From positions 79,875 through 143,874 of the forward strand of contig JAEZOB010000055.1 of assembly GCA_023414355.1 (NCBI GenBank): 64,000 nt of DNA, in the 5' to 3' direction. Positions 27,702-36,078 of the stretch are shown here, piece by piece; position 1 is the first letter of the stretch; every line of letters starts with the position of its first letter. Made by a program: the position numbers and the translations under genes. This stretch comes from Bacillota bacterium (GTDB lineage Bacteria > Bacillota > Clostridia > Lachnospirales > Lachnospiraceae). Below the pieces are notes generated by a model. It saw only the letters and a list, made by a program, of their open reading frames with translations, was not told where the DNA came from and did no database searches.

Positions 27702-28616
27702 ATGAAACATATCATCAGTCCTACTGACTTATCTGTTTCTGAGCTTAGCGAGCTTCTTGATCTATCCGAAGAAATCATTCATGATCCTAAGAAATTCGCC
27801 GATGTGTGCCGAGGAAAAAAGCTGGCCACACTATTCTACGAACCGAGTACCAGAACCCGACTTAGTTTTGAGGCCGCAATGCTTAATCTCGGAGGAAATG
27901 TATTGGGTTTTGCATCCGCCGATTCCAGTTCGGCATCAAAAGGTGAAAGTGTTGCCGACACGATTCGTGTTATTTCCTCTTATGCAGATATCTGTGCTAT
28001 TCGACATCCCAAAGAAGGCGCTCCATACGTTGCATCTACTTATTCTTCTATTCCCGTTATCAATGCCGGAGACGGCGGTCATAATCATCCCACACAAACC
28101 TTTACCGATTTATTAACAATTAAAAATTTAAAAGGACGTTTAAATAATTTAACCGTTGGCTTTTGTGGTGACTTAAAATTCGGCAGGACCGTCCATTCCT
28201 TAATCAATGCATTGGCGCGCTATGACAATATCAACTTTGTACTAATTTCACCTGAGGAGCTTCGTGTACCGGCTTATATCCGCGAAGAGACCCTGAAAGC
28301 CAAGCAAATTCCTTACGAAGAAGTCAGAAGTCTAGAGGATGCTATGCCAAAGCTTGATATCCTCTATATGACCAGAGTGCAGAGAGAACGTTTCTTTAAT
28401 GAAGAAGATTATATCCGCCTGAAGGATATCTATATCCTGGACGACAAGAAGATGGCTTTTGCAAAAAATGATATGCTCGTACTTCATCCTCTTCCGCGAG
28501 TGAATGAAATCGCTACCGAGGTGGATGATGATCCGCGTGCAGTTTATTTTAAGCAGGCACAATTTGGCGTCTATGTGCGCATGGCTCTGATCATGAAATT
28601 ATTGGAGGTGAAATAA
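27702..28616 (+). CDS. pyrB: aspartate carbamoyltransferase catalytic subunit
   Basis: 304 residues. It condenses carbamoyl phosphate and aspartate to carbamoyl aspartate, the committed step of pyrimidine synthesis. Carbamoyl-phosphate loop STRTR at 49-53, the SASKGES loop at 77-83 whose lysine reaches the neighbouring active site, GDGGHNHPTQ, and the aspartate-binding HPLPR. GGAGG precedes the ATG. Its stop TAA overlaps the start of pyrI (TAATG), so catalytic and regulatory chains are made together. No PyrR-binding attenuator was seen in the leader. Confidence 0.96.
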   Translation: MKHIISPTDLSVSELSELLDLSEEIIHDPKKFADVCRGKKLATLFYEPSTRTRLSFEAAMLNLGGNVLGFASADSSSASKGESVADTIRVISSYADICAIRHPKEGAPYVASTYSSIPVINAGDGGHNHPTQTFTDLLTIKNLKGRLNNLTVGFCGDLKFGRTVHSLINALARYDNINFVLISPEELRVPAYIREETLKAKQIPYEEVRSLEDAMPKLDILYMTRVQRERFFNEEDYIRLKDIYILDDKKMAFAKNDMLVLHPLPRVNEIATEVDDDPRAVYFKQAQFGVYVRMALIMKLLEVK

Positions 28617-29044
28617 TGCTGAATATCGGAGTATTGAATCAGGGAATTGTAATCGATCATATCAAGGTTGGCGGAGCAATGAAAATCTACTCCTATTTAG
28701 ACTTAGAGAATAAGGATGTCTCAGTGGCTATCATCAAGAATGCCAAGAGCAGCAAGATGGGTAAGAAGGACATCATTAAGATCGAAGGTACCTTAGAAGA
28801 TCTTGACCTAGATATTCTGGGAGCATTGGATCATGAGATTACCATTGACATCATCGAAAACGGCGAGATTATTGAGAAGAAGAACCCCACGCTTCCCGAG
28901 CATGTCTCCAATGTCCTAAAATGCAAGAATCCTCGCTGCATTACTTCGATCGAGCCAGGTCTCGTTCACTCCTTTAAGCTGACGGACCGTGTTCATGGAG
29001 TATACCGCTGTGTCTATTGTGAGCAGGCCTTTGACCGGAGATAA
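28616..29044 (+). CDS. pyrI: aspartate carbamoyltransferase regulatory subunit
   Basis: 142 residues. N-terminal nucleotide-binding domain and C-terminal zinc domain with Cys103, Cys108, Cys132 and Cys135 (Cx4C...Cx2C), which contacts the catalytic chain. The pair should form the allosteric holoenzyme responsive to nucleotides. A GGAGGTG inside the end of pyrB serves as its ribosome binding site. Confidence 0.95.
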   Translation: MLNIGVLNQGIVIDHIKVGGAMKIYSYLDLENKDVSVAIIKNAKSSKMGKKDIIKIEGTLEDLDLDILGALDHEITIDIIENGEIIEKKNPTLPEHVSNVLKCKNPRCITSIEPGLVHSFKLTDRVHGVYRCVYCEQAFDRR

Positions 29045-29059
29045 AAGCCATGTAGGGTT

Positions 29060-29154
29060 AACGAAGGTTTAGGGTTCGTAGAATCAACAAAGATCTAGGT
29101 AATGTATATTAACTAAGGTTTAGGTAACGTATATTAACTAAGGTCTAGGTAATG
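29060..29154 (+). repeat. four copies of a 25-bp direct repeat
   Basis: Units start at 29060, 29086, 29111 and 29136. The two middle copies are nearly AACTAAGGTTTAGGTAA plus CGTATATT, and the first is diverged. They lie between pyrI and the long palindrome and have no coding frame. Confidence 0.65.
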
Positions 29155-29157
29155 AAC

Positions 29158-29324
29158 AAAAGAGAGAGGGTATAGGATCTGATTGTATTTCCAACCAAAG
29201 ACATCCGTTCGAATTGTTCGCATCGGATTTGACATAAATATCTTATGTCAATCCGCTACGTACAATTCGAACGAATGTCAAGCTTAGGAAATACAGTAAT
29301 CAGAGCCTATACCCTCTCTCTTTT
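29158..29324. repeat. 167-bp long palindrome (MITE-like or giant hairpin)
   Basis: Outer arms AAAAGAGAGAGGGTATAGG (from 29158) and CCTATACCCTCTCTCTTTT (to 29324) are perfect complements. Folding continues through CTGATTGTATTTCC/GGAAATACAGTAATCAG, GACAT.CGTTCGAATTGT/ACAATTCGAACGAATGTC and TTGACATAA/TTATGTCAA, with only small bulges. The right arm ends in TTTT, so it may terminate pyrBI. No clear target-site duplication and no other copy in the window. Confidence 0.75.
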
Positions 29325-29377
29325 GGGTTTTAGCTACTGTACTCTTTATTTTATACTTAATACCTTATATCTTTATC

Positions 29378-29425
29378 ACTTATCTCTTATCTCTTATCTC
29401 TTATCTCTTATCTTTCATCTCTTAC
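29378..29425 (+). repeat. heptamer microsatellite
   Basis: About five perfect tandem copies of TTATCTC with diverged copies on both sides, in the gap before the lipoprotein gene. The 95-codon frame across this and the palindrome is judged spurious. Confidence 0.7.
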
Positions 29426-29613
29426 TCTTAGGCGATATTTTTAGAAGGGATTGGAATGAAGGTGATTTTATTTTCAAATTGATTTGTTGTATTTACTTGA
29501 CTTGTAGGTTTACAAAATATAACATAGAGTGAAAAGGCTAGATCTATCTTTCTCATTGAGTTATATAAAAGACTATTTCTGGTTAATGAGGTGGATTTTA
29601 AGGAGGAAAGGCT

Positions 29614-30204
29614 TTGAAAAGAGTATCCTTAGGTATTGTTTCTATTATTTTAGTTTTGGTATTATCTTCTTGTGTAAACATGAATGGCAATATAAAACCC
29701 ATAAGAACTGAAGTTCTTAATTTCGATATACAGACAGCGAAGCAGATGATAGTAAAAGGTGATAAAATCATTTCAGATATTGTAGTTAGGGATAGTGTCT
29801 CAAGACAAGAGTATAACCAATTTTTAAGTACTATGACAGATACCTATGATGGGTATATAGATGTAAAATGGGAGAATATGTTTTTCAATAACAAAGAGTT
29901 TGAGGATAACAAGGTAACTACACTGCAATTACAGAAAAATGTATTTTATCCCACCATATATCACAAGGATATAGAAATAGTATCTGCTAAAATTACTAAC
30001 ACTTATTATCAGAATGAATTTTTTGACACCAGCTTTCTATCTATCAGAGAAGATTACTTAGGTGAAGATATAAATTTAAAGGACTGGTATCGTGAGTATA
30101 TTTATACGAAAAATGATAAGAATGATTGGGTATTTTATGGTTTTGGCGGTGTTATGAATTTTACAGGAGAGAATTTTACACCTTGTTATCTTCCGGTAAA
30201 GTAA
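29614..30204 (+). CDS. predicted lipoprotein, unknown function
   Basis: 196 residues. A classic lipoprotein signal peptide: basic MKR, hydrophobic VSLGIVSIILVLVL, lipobox LSSC with Cys near residue 20. The mature part is soluble, rich in D, N and Y, and matches no family I recognise. The start is TTG at 29614, supported by AGGAGG 7 nt upstream, and no ATG upstream would keep the signal peptide. AT-rich compared with the neighbours. Its 3' end overlaps the convergent small frame below by 29 bp. Confidence 0.75.
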   Translation: MKRVSLGIVSIILVLVLSSCVNMNGNIKPIRTEVLNFDIQTAKQMIVKGDKIISDIVVRDSVSRQEYNQFLSTMTDTYDGYIDVKWENMFFNNKEFEDNKVTTLQLQKNVFYPTIYHKDIEIVSAKITNTYYQNEFFDTSFLSIREDYLGEDINLKDWYREYIYTKNDKNDWVFYGFGGVMNFTGENFTPCYLPVK

Positions 30205-30474
30205 CTTTCTTCTCTTTTTCACATATCAGCTGATAGGTCTGTTCCCAATATGTTTCCGGAATGCAATCCTGGTCTACATCTCCTTCTTCAAGGAGTGCAA
30301 ACTCTCTTGCTTTTTCTATTACCATAGGGAGAAAATTTCTGCCCGTGAGAAGCTCTCCCTGAATAACTAACGAAAAGCTCTTCGCACGAAGAGTGAGTTC
30401 ACTCTGCTTATTTTGCTTTATATAACTTTTCAAATGAAGCAGTTCAGAGGTATTCTCAGGTGAGCTAATTTCAT
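30176..30474 (-). pseudogene. small gene with a frameshift near its start, unknown product
   Basis: A well-spaced ribosome binding site (AAAGGAAG, 6 nt) precedes ATG 30474-30472, but that frame stops after 14 codons. The adjacent frame, open from just before this ATG, reads EISSPENTSELLHLKSYIK and continues to a natural end at 30176, giving about 97 coherent residues; its only listed start is a TTG at 30433 with no ribosome binding site. A one-base loss at the start is the simplest explanation; a sequencing error or an unusual start is possible. Product not recognised. Confidence 0.45.
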
Positions 30475-30524
30475 CTGTAGCTTCCTTTCATAATACTTGT
30501 TACATACTGATATTAACTATCCCT

Positions 30525-31706
30525 TTACTTAGACCCAAGTGATACATTTGAATAAAACCTATGCTTTTCTTTTTTTGTTTTCTGTCTGATGCCGACATTG
30601 ACTACCAGTGCAACTGCAAGCATGGAACTGATCAGTGAGGAAAGACCATAGCTTATATACGGTAATGGTAGTCCGGTATTAGGTAAAAGTTTAATTGCTA
30701 CGCCGATATTTACAAAAATCTGAAACATCAGATATGCGGACACGCCCATACATATTATTTTACCCATATAATCTGTAGTTCGTGTAGATAGGAGGACGCA
30801 TCTAAAAATTAAGACTGCATAAAGCAGCAATATGATAAAGGATCCGATAAACCCAAATTCTTCTCCAACCACAGCGAAAATAAAGTCGCTTTCCTTCGCA
30901 TAAAGATTATTATATCTTCTATCCTCGTCCACTTTCAAGGTGATTGACTTTCCATGCAGACCACCGGAGCCTATCGCTGCTATGGATTGATTTTGCTGAT
31001 AATCGCCGGATAATTCGTCGCTTTCATCGGAGGATAAGAAGTATAAAACTCTATTAATCTGATATTCCTCAATAAAGGGAAGATCAACCTTAAACACTGC
31101 TACTGCTATGAACAAACCTGCCACTACCGGAACCACCAAGGCTAGCGCAGCGAAGATCACCTTATAGCTGATTCCGGAGGTATATACAATAATGCAAAAA
31201 ATAAAAAGGAGTGCCAGAGCGGAACTCAAATGAGGCTCAAGCAATATCAAAGCGATCGGCATTGCTGCAGCTGCAGCTAAGATAAAAAACACAGATAACC
31301 TGTTCAATTTCTCTTTAAAGCGATTGCACAGAAATGCCATAAATAGGATTAGTGCAACCTTTGTAAACTCCGAGGGCTGGAAACGGATACCCAAAATAAT
31401 GATCCAGCGATTAACATTGTTTAAACTCGAACCTGCGACGAGTGTATAGGCTAAAATCGCTATCAAAGCTAAGTACATTAAGAAAGAGAGATTGCAGTAA
31501 AAATGGAAATCAATAGTAATAACAATAATAAATAAGAGATATCCAAAACAAACACCTGCGATATTCTTAATCAGGATTGCATCCCGCGCTTCATCCATAT
31601 TAAATGCCTGACGTGCACAGTATAAGCCAATGCATATTAATAGCGTCATAACCAGGACGATGATATAATCAATATTTTTAAAAATCCCCTTAACTTTCTC
31701 TCTCAT
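30525..31706 (-). CDS. rodA: SEDS-family peptidoglycan polymerase RodA
   Basis: About 393 residues with ten hydrophobic segments. SEDS motifs: NRWIIILGIRFQPSEFTKVA, the FQPSE box of the family, ESDFIFAVVGEEFGFIG, and NIGVAIKLLPNTGLPLPYISYG near the C terminus. It should polymerise lipid II during side-wall growth together with a class B PBP encoded elsewhere. The frame opens at 31736, but AAAGGA 7 nt upstream selects the ATG at 31706. It stands alone, without mreBCD. Confidence 0.9.
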   Translation of the reverse strand: MREKVKGIFKNIDYIIVLVMTLLICIGLYCARQAFNMDEARDAILIKNIAGVCFGYLLFIIVITIDFHFYCNLSFLMYLALIAILAYTLVAGSSLNNVNRWIIILGIRFQPSEFTKVALILFMAFLCNRFKEKLNRLSVFFILAAAAAMPIALILLEPHLSSALALLFIFCIIVYTSGISYKVIFAALALVVPVVAGLFIAVAVFKVDLPFIEEYQINRVLYFLSSDESDELSGDYQQNQSIAAIGSGGLHGKSITLKVDEDRRYNNLYAKESDFIFAVVGEEFGFIGSFIILLLYAVLIFRCVLLSTRTTDYMGKIICMGVSAYLMFQIFVNIGVAIKLLPNTGLPLPYISYGLSSLISSMLAVALVVNVGIRQKTKKEKHRFYSNVSLGSK

Positions 31707-31883
31707 TGTATATCCTTTCAGTTCATTCAAAACCATCCATCATTATAATGTCGGTCGTTCTTCATTTGGCTATTATTACCATTATAAACTATCCTATACC
31801 GGTACACAAGTTCGATGTTGTCGAAATTAGCCTCTATCTTTTATCAATGTAATAACTACTGAAATATCGATTTGATTACACCT

Positions 31884-32465
31884 TCAGAAGCTCATCCTTC
31901 CACTTACCACGGTCCAATTAATGTTCTCCATGAAATTCTTAATATATTCTGCTTTATTGTCAGCATATTGTAGGAAATAGGCATGCTCATACATGTCCAA
32001 GACCAGAATCGGAGCGGAATAGGCGATATTCCCCAAATCATGTTGATCAAGACTAATGTTACGAAGGCTGCGGCTACGCTGATCATAACATAAAATAGCC
32101 CATCCTCTGCTCGCCTTCGCCGTTGCTGTAAAATCCTCTGTCCATCGCTCTATGCTGCCAAAATCCTGTTCTATCGATACTATGATTTCTTCATTTAATT
32201 CTCGCGTTTCCCCTCCAATATTTTCAAAATACAGCTCATGAAGAATGACTCCGTCCAGTGCAAAGGTTTCGCCCCGTTTGAGTTCCCGATACCAACCAAA
32301 GGTGGTATTCGCCTGATCTCTTTGTGCTTCTCCCTGGCTTAATATGGAATCATTTTTATTGATTTGGTTAACATATCCCTCGTATAGTCTCATATGCGCT
32401 TCATATTGTTCCCGTTTGACTACTGTAATGTCTTCTGAATACGTAAAAGGTATTTTCTCTATCAT
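31884..32465 (-). CDS. Fe/Mn superoxide dismutase-like protein with altered first ligand site
   Basis: About 193 residues with the fold signature of Fe/Mn SOD: C-terminal DMYEHAYFLQY carries the Asp and His ligands and LHELYFENI the second-helix His. The N-terminal helix reads YEAHMRLYEGYVNQIN. Aligning YVN with the family's YVN puts Ala at the usual ligand His position and leaves His one residue later, and the second-sphere His residues of the KHHQ motif are Leu/Tyr. It may be an SOD with a shifted ligand or a non-dismutating relative. GGAGGGAG supports the ATG at 32465. Confidence 0.75.
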   Translation of the reverse strand: MIEKIPFTYSEDITVVKREQYEAHMRLYEGYVNQINKNDSILSQGEAQRDQANTTFGWYRELKRGETFALDGVILHELYFENIGGETRELNEEIIVSIEQDFGSIERWTEDFTATAKASRGWAILCYDQRSRSLRNISLDQHDLGNIAYSAPILVLDMYEHAYFLQYADNKAEYIKNFMENINWTVVSGRMSF

Positions 32466-32661
32466 TGTTTGCTCCCTCCGTAGCATCCTTAATACTTGTA
32501 CCATTTCTATATCATACGTGTAGATTGTGTTAATTATGTATTGTGGAATTAGATTTTTAGTGACATAGCAGACAACTTATGTTATAATCTTCCAAAACCC
32601 AAATTGTTACAGTTTATCGCAAATACTTTTACAAACATTGTTTTGACGAGGGAGGAAGCTT

Positions 32662-33120
32662 ATGAAGGTTTTAGAAGCAATGCAATATGATTTGGAGCCG
32701 ATATTGAAGCTTCAATATCTGGCTTTTCAGAGTGAGGCAGAATTGCATAATAATTACAAGATACAGCCTTTGGTACAGACGATCTCAGAGATCGAGAGTG
32801 AGTATGAAAATGGTATTATTCTTAAGGGAGTCGCAAATGACGGTACAATCATTGGTTCGGTACGAGGTTATACTGAGGGAAACACTCTGCATATCGGCAA
32901 GTTGATCGTACATCCAGACAAACGAGGCAAGGGTTATGGAAAGCTACTGCTTTCTTCCATAGAAGCACTTTATCCGGATTATCGGTATGAGCTTTATACG
33001 AGTGAAAAAAGTATTCGTAATTTATGTTTATATGAAAGTCAGGGATACGAGCGATATCAGGAGAAGGAGACACCTTCCGGTCTTAAGATCATCTATTTAG
33101 AGAAATATAGCGAGGCATAA
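32662..33120 (+). CDS. GNAT-family N-acetyltransferase
   Basis: 152 residues. The acetyl-CoA-binding motif A is IGKLIVHPDKRGKGYGKLLL (RGKGYG as the Q/RxxGxG/A loop), and the C-terminal LCLYESQGYERYQ is typical of the fold. GGGAGG precedes the ATG. The substrate is unknown; small GNATs of this type acetylate amines, antibiotics or protein N-termini. Monocistronic, between the SOD-like gene and fhs. Confidence 0.85.
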   Translation: MKVLEAMQYDLEPILKLQYLAFQSEAELHNNYKIQPLVQTISEIESEYENGIILKGVANDGTIIGSVRGYTEGNTLHIGKLIVHPDKRGKGYGKLLLSSIEALYPDYRYELYTSEKSIRNLCLYESQGYERYQEKETPSGLKIIYLEKYSEA

Positions 33121-33240
33121 AGCTCGTGAACTGCACCAAAAATGCTAGACATAAACCGGCCTTCGAGGGTGTAACTCAATATGAATAAGAGCTCATTTTA
33201 TGTGATTTAAATATAATCCATAAATCGGTACCTAATATGA

Positions 33241-33314
33241 ACGCTCCCTTCCGATGGGATAAAGTCTTTTGGATATTCAATGATCCATAAAACTTCCCGT
33301 TCGGGAGGGAGCGT
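33241..33314. repeat. 74-bp hairpin downstream of fhs
   Basis: ACGCTCCCT (33241-33249) pairs with AGGGAGCGT (33306-33314). Inner CCGATGGGA pairs with TCCCGTTCGG with bulges, and TGGAT with ATCCA around a short loop. It is 27 bp beyond the fhs stop, so it may end fhs transcription, but it lacks a T-run. Confidence 0.6.
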
Positions 33315-33341
33315 ATCTATTGTGCCGTTTTAACAATAAAA

Positions 33342-35012
33342 TCAGAATAGACCGGTAATTCTTCCACTGTCATCCAGATCAATTCCTTCCGCTGCAGGTA
33401 CTTTCGGAAGTCCCGGCATCGTCATCACTGTGCCGGTGATTGCTACGACAAAGCCTGCTCCGGCTGATACATACACCTCACGGATATTGATTGTAAATCC
33501 AGTCGGTCTGCCAAGCTTTGTGGCATCATCTGACAAGGAATATTGATTTTTCGCCATACAGATCGGAAGCGTTCCATAGCCGAGCTCTTCGATGGTCTTA
33601 ATCGCACTCTGCGCCACAGGATCATAGGTCACTCCATCCGCACCATAGATTTCCGTTGCGATGGTCTCAATCTTCTTCTTCAAGCTTAAGTTTAAGTCAT
33701 ATAAAGGCTTATAATTGCTCTTCTTCGTCTTCATGGTATGAAGAACCTTCTCAGCCAGATCCAGTCCGCCTTCTCCCCCCTTTTCCCATACTTCACAAAG
33801 GGAAAATTCGCAGCCTCTCTTTTCACAGAATTCCTTTACATAGGCAAGTTCTGCCTCTGTATCTGTGACAAAGCGATTCAGACTGACTACCACTGGAACA
33901 CCGAACTTCTGGAGGTTTTCAATATGCTTTTCCAAATTAACGATACCTTGTTTCAGTGCCTCGAGGTTCTCCGTGGCAAGCTCCGTCTTCGGGACACCGC
34001 CATTATATTTCAAAGCTCTGATAGTCGCCACCAGTACGATTGCATCCGGAGTCAGACCTGCCATCCTGCACTTGATATCTAAAAACTTCTCTGCTCCAAG
34101 ATCAGCACCAAAGCCTGCTTCTGTCACTACCACATCTGCCAGCTTTAAGGCTGTCTTCGTTGCTCTGACACTGTTACAGCCATGAGCGATATTCGCAAAG
34201 GGACCACCATGAATAATTGCCGGAGTATTCTCAAGAGTTTGAATCAGATTTGGCTTCAGTGCATCCTTTAAAAGTGCGGCCATCGCTCCTACTGCATTTA
34301 TCTCCTTTGCAGTTACGGGCTTTCCTGTATACGTATAAGCCACCACAATCCTTCCGAGTCTCTCCTTCAAATCCTTAACATCCTCTGCCAGGCAAAGTAC
34401 TGCCATGATTTCTGAAGCAACTGTAATAATGAAATGATCCTCCCGCACCACACCATCAGCTTTTCGTCCAAGACCGACAACGATGTTGCGAAGGATTCTG
34501 TCATTCATGTCCACGCAACGCTTCCATACAATCTGATTGGTATTGATATCCAGTACATTTCCTTGTTGAATATGGTTATCCAGCATTGCTGCAAGCAGGT
34601 TATTTGCAGAGGTGATTGCATGAAAATCACCGGTGAAATGCAGATTCAAATCCTCCATCGGTACGACCTGAGCATTACCACCCCCGGCTGCCCCTCCTTT
34701 GATGCCAAAGCACGGACCGAGAGACGGTTCACGAAGTGCAATAACAGACTTAATATTCATCCGGCCCAAAGCCTGCCCCAATCCGACCGTTGTCGTCGTC
34801 TTTCCTTCTCCGGCAGGAGTTGGATTAATCGCCGTTACCAGCACCAGCTTCCCGTCCGGTCTATCCTTTACCTTTTCCCAAAGCTCATCTGAAAGCTTCG
34901 CCTTATATTTTCCATAGAACTCCAGATCCTCCTCAGCTATGTCAAGTCTTCCCGCAACCTCCCTGATGTGTATAAGCTGTGCTTCCTGCGCAATTTGAAT
35001 GTCCGACTTCAT
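33342..35012 (-). CDS. fhs: formate-tetrahydrofolate ligase
   Basis: 556 residues. It makes 10-formyl-THF from formate, THF and ATP, feeding purine synthesis or the methyl branch of acetogenic metabolism. P-loop TPAGEGKTTTTVGLGQ around residues 65-80, substrate-binding LREPSLGPCFGIKGGAAGGG, and the C-terminal TGTVMTMPGLPK are all characteristic. Length is the family norm. No folD, fchA or metF is adjacent, so the sequence does not show whether it serves the Wood-Ljungdahl route. Confidence 0.96.
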   Translation of the reverse strand: MKSDIQIAQEAQLIHIREVAGRLDIAEEDLEFYGKYKAKLSDELWEKVKDRPDGKLVLVTAINPTPAGEGKTTTTVGLGQALGRMNIKSVIALREPSLGPCFGIKGGAAGGGNAQVVPMEDLNLHFTGDFHAITSANNLLAAMLDNHIQQGNVLDINTNQIVWKRCVDMNDRILRNIVVGLGRKADGVVREDHFIITVASEIMAVLCLAEDVKDLKERLGRIVVAYTYTGKPVTAKEINAVGAMAALLKDALKPNLIQTLENTPAIIHGGPFANIAHGCNSVRATKTALKLADVVVTEAGFGADLGAEKFLDIKCRMAGLTPDAIVLVATIRALKYNGGVPKTELATENLEALKQGIVNLEKHIENLQKFGVPVVVSLNRFVTDTEAELAYVKEFCEKRGCEFSLCEVWEKGGEGGLDLAEKVLHTMKTKKSNYKPLYDLNLSLKKKIETIATEIYGADGVTYDPVAQSAIKTIEELGYGTLPICMAKNQYSLSDDATKLGRPTGFTINIREVYVSAGAGFVVAITGTVMTMPGLPKVPAAEGIDLDDSGRITGLF

Positions 35013-35061
35013 TCGTGTACCTGCCTTTCCGTTTCTGTAATACGAAAGCTTTAATAATTAA

Positions 35062-35089
35062 ATTGTAGCATTTCTTCCCGATTAATCAA
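35062..35089 (-). promoter_or_regulatory. promoter of fhs
   Basis: On the minus strand TTGATT (35089-35084), a 16-bp spacer, and TACAAT (35067-35062), about 50 bp before the fhs start. The rest of the 35013-35364 gap is AT-rich and shows no riboswitch or gene. Confidence 0.55.
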
Positions 35090-35276
35090 GATAGCTGAAT
35101 TATTTTACTTATTAAATATCTTTATTTATCATTGATCATATAGTTATAAGTGCGCAGCACCTATTTTACACTTTAATATTCAAAAGAATTATAAAGAATT
35201 TTGTCGCATCCATAAGCTTCATCTGCACGGTATTCAAAGTTACCACAAGAATGCTGCCTAAAATAATAAAAAAATG

Positions 35277-35306
35277 TTGCGTTATGAAATGGAATGAGTA
35301 TATACT
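35277..35306 (+). promoter_or_regulatory. promoter of the HAD phosphatase gene
   Basis: TTGCGT (35277-35282), an 18-bp spacer, and TATACT (35301-35306), 58 bp before the start codon. Confidence 0.5.
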
Positions 35307-35364
35307 ATTAATAATTTCAAACTCAAACTAATGTTTCAGTACATAAGCAGAAAGGAAGTAACAA

Positions 35365-36009
35365 ATGAAATATAATACCGTGATTTTTGATTTGGACGGA
35401 ACCCTACTTAATACCTTGGATGATTTGAGAGACAGCTTAAATGATGTGCTGTCCCGGTATGCTTATGCTCCGAAAAGCCTCGAGGAAGTTAAGCGTTACG
35501 TAGGTAACGGTGTCAGAAATCTGGTTCGTCTTTCTATCCCGGAGGAATGCTCTGAGGAAGAAGTTACTCAGATCATGGAGGAATTTAAAGATAATTATAA
35601 GCATAATATGCAAAACAAGACCAGACCCTATAACGGTATCATGGAGCTTCTTCTGGATTTATACCGCTATAATTATAAAATAGCCATAGTCTCTAATAAA
35701 TACGACACTGCAGTCAAGGAATTGTCCAGAACCTACTTCGGTAATTTGATACCGGTTGCGATCGGTGAGACTGCCGATGTAAAGAGAAAGCCGGCTCCGG
35801 ACAGTATCTATGAAGCCGTGAAGGAGCTCGGCTCCGACTTAAGCCGTACCATCCTGGTCGGCGATTCTGAGACAGATGCCAGAACCGCCAAAAATGCCGG
35901 TATTCCTTTTATCGGTGTCACCTGGGGCTTCCGATGTCGAGAAGTTCTCCGTGAAGAAGGAGCCGCTTATCTGATTGATACCCCAAAGGAATTGCTTACC
36001 CTTCTGTAA
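35365..36009 (+). CDS. HAD-superfamily hydrolase, phosphoglycolate phosphatase-like
   Basis: 214 residues. Motif I DLDGTLLNT with the nucleophilic Asp near residue 10, motif II in IVSNKYD, motif III lysine in VKRKPAPD and motif IV GDSETDARTAKNAG. The helical cap after motif I (DDLRDSLNDVL) places it in the Gph/PpaX subgroup, acting on phosphoglycolate, pyrophosphate or similar small substrates. The exact substrate cannot be told. Monocistronic. Confidence 0.88.
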   Translation: MKYNTVIFDLDGTLLNTLDDLRDSLNDVLSRYAYAPKSLEEVKRYVGNGVRNLVRLSIPEECSEEEVTQIMEEFKDNYKHNMQNKTRPYNGIMELLLDLYRYNYKIAIVSNKYDTAVKELSRTYFGNLIPVAIGETADVKRKPAPDSIYEAVKELGSDLSRTILVGDSETDARTAKNAGIPFIGVTWGFRCREVLREEGAAYLIDTPKELLTLL

Positions 36010-36078
36010 GCTTCCTCTATTTCTATGATATTCTGCATTCATAAGGCAGGAGGTATTTTCCTACATCCGATGAAGTTT

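Noticed and set aside
29245..29532. 95-codon frame, + strand
   Set aside because: It spans one arm of the long palindrome and the heptamer microsatellite, has no ribosome binding site and shows only low-complexity residues.
35145..35180. third copy of the 115-bp palindromic element
   Set aside because: Only a short, gapped resemblance (GTGCGCAGCACC...TTTACACTTTAAT) to one end; could be chance.
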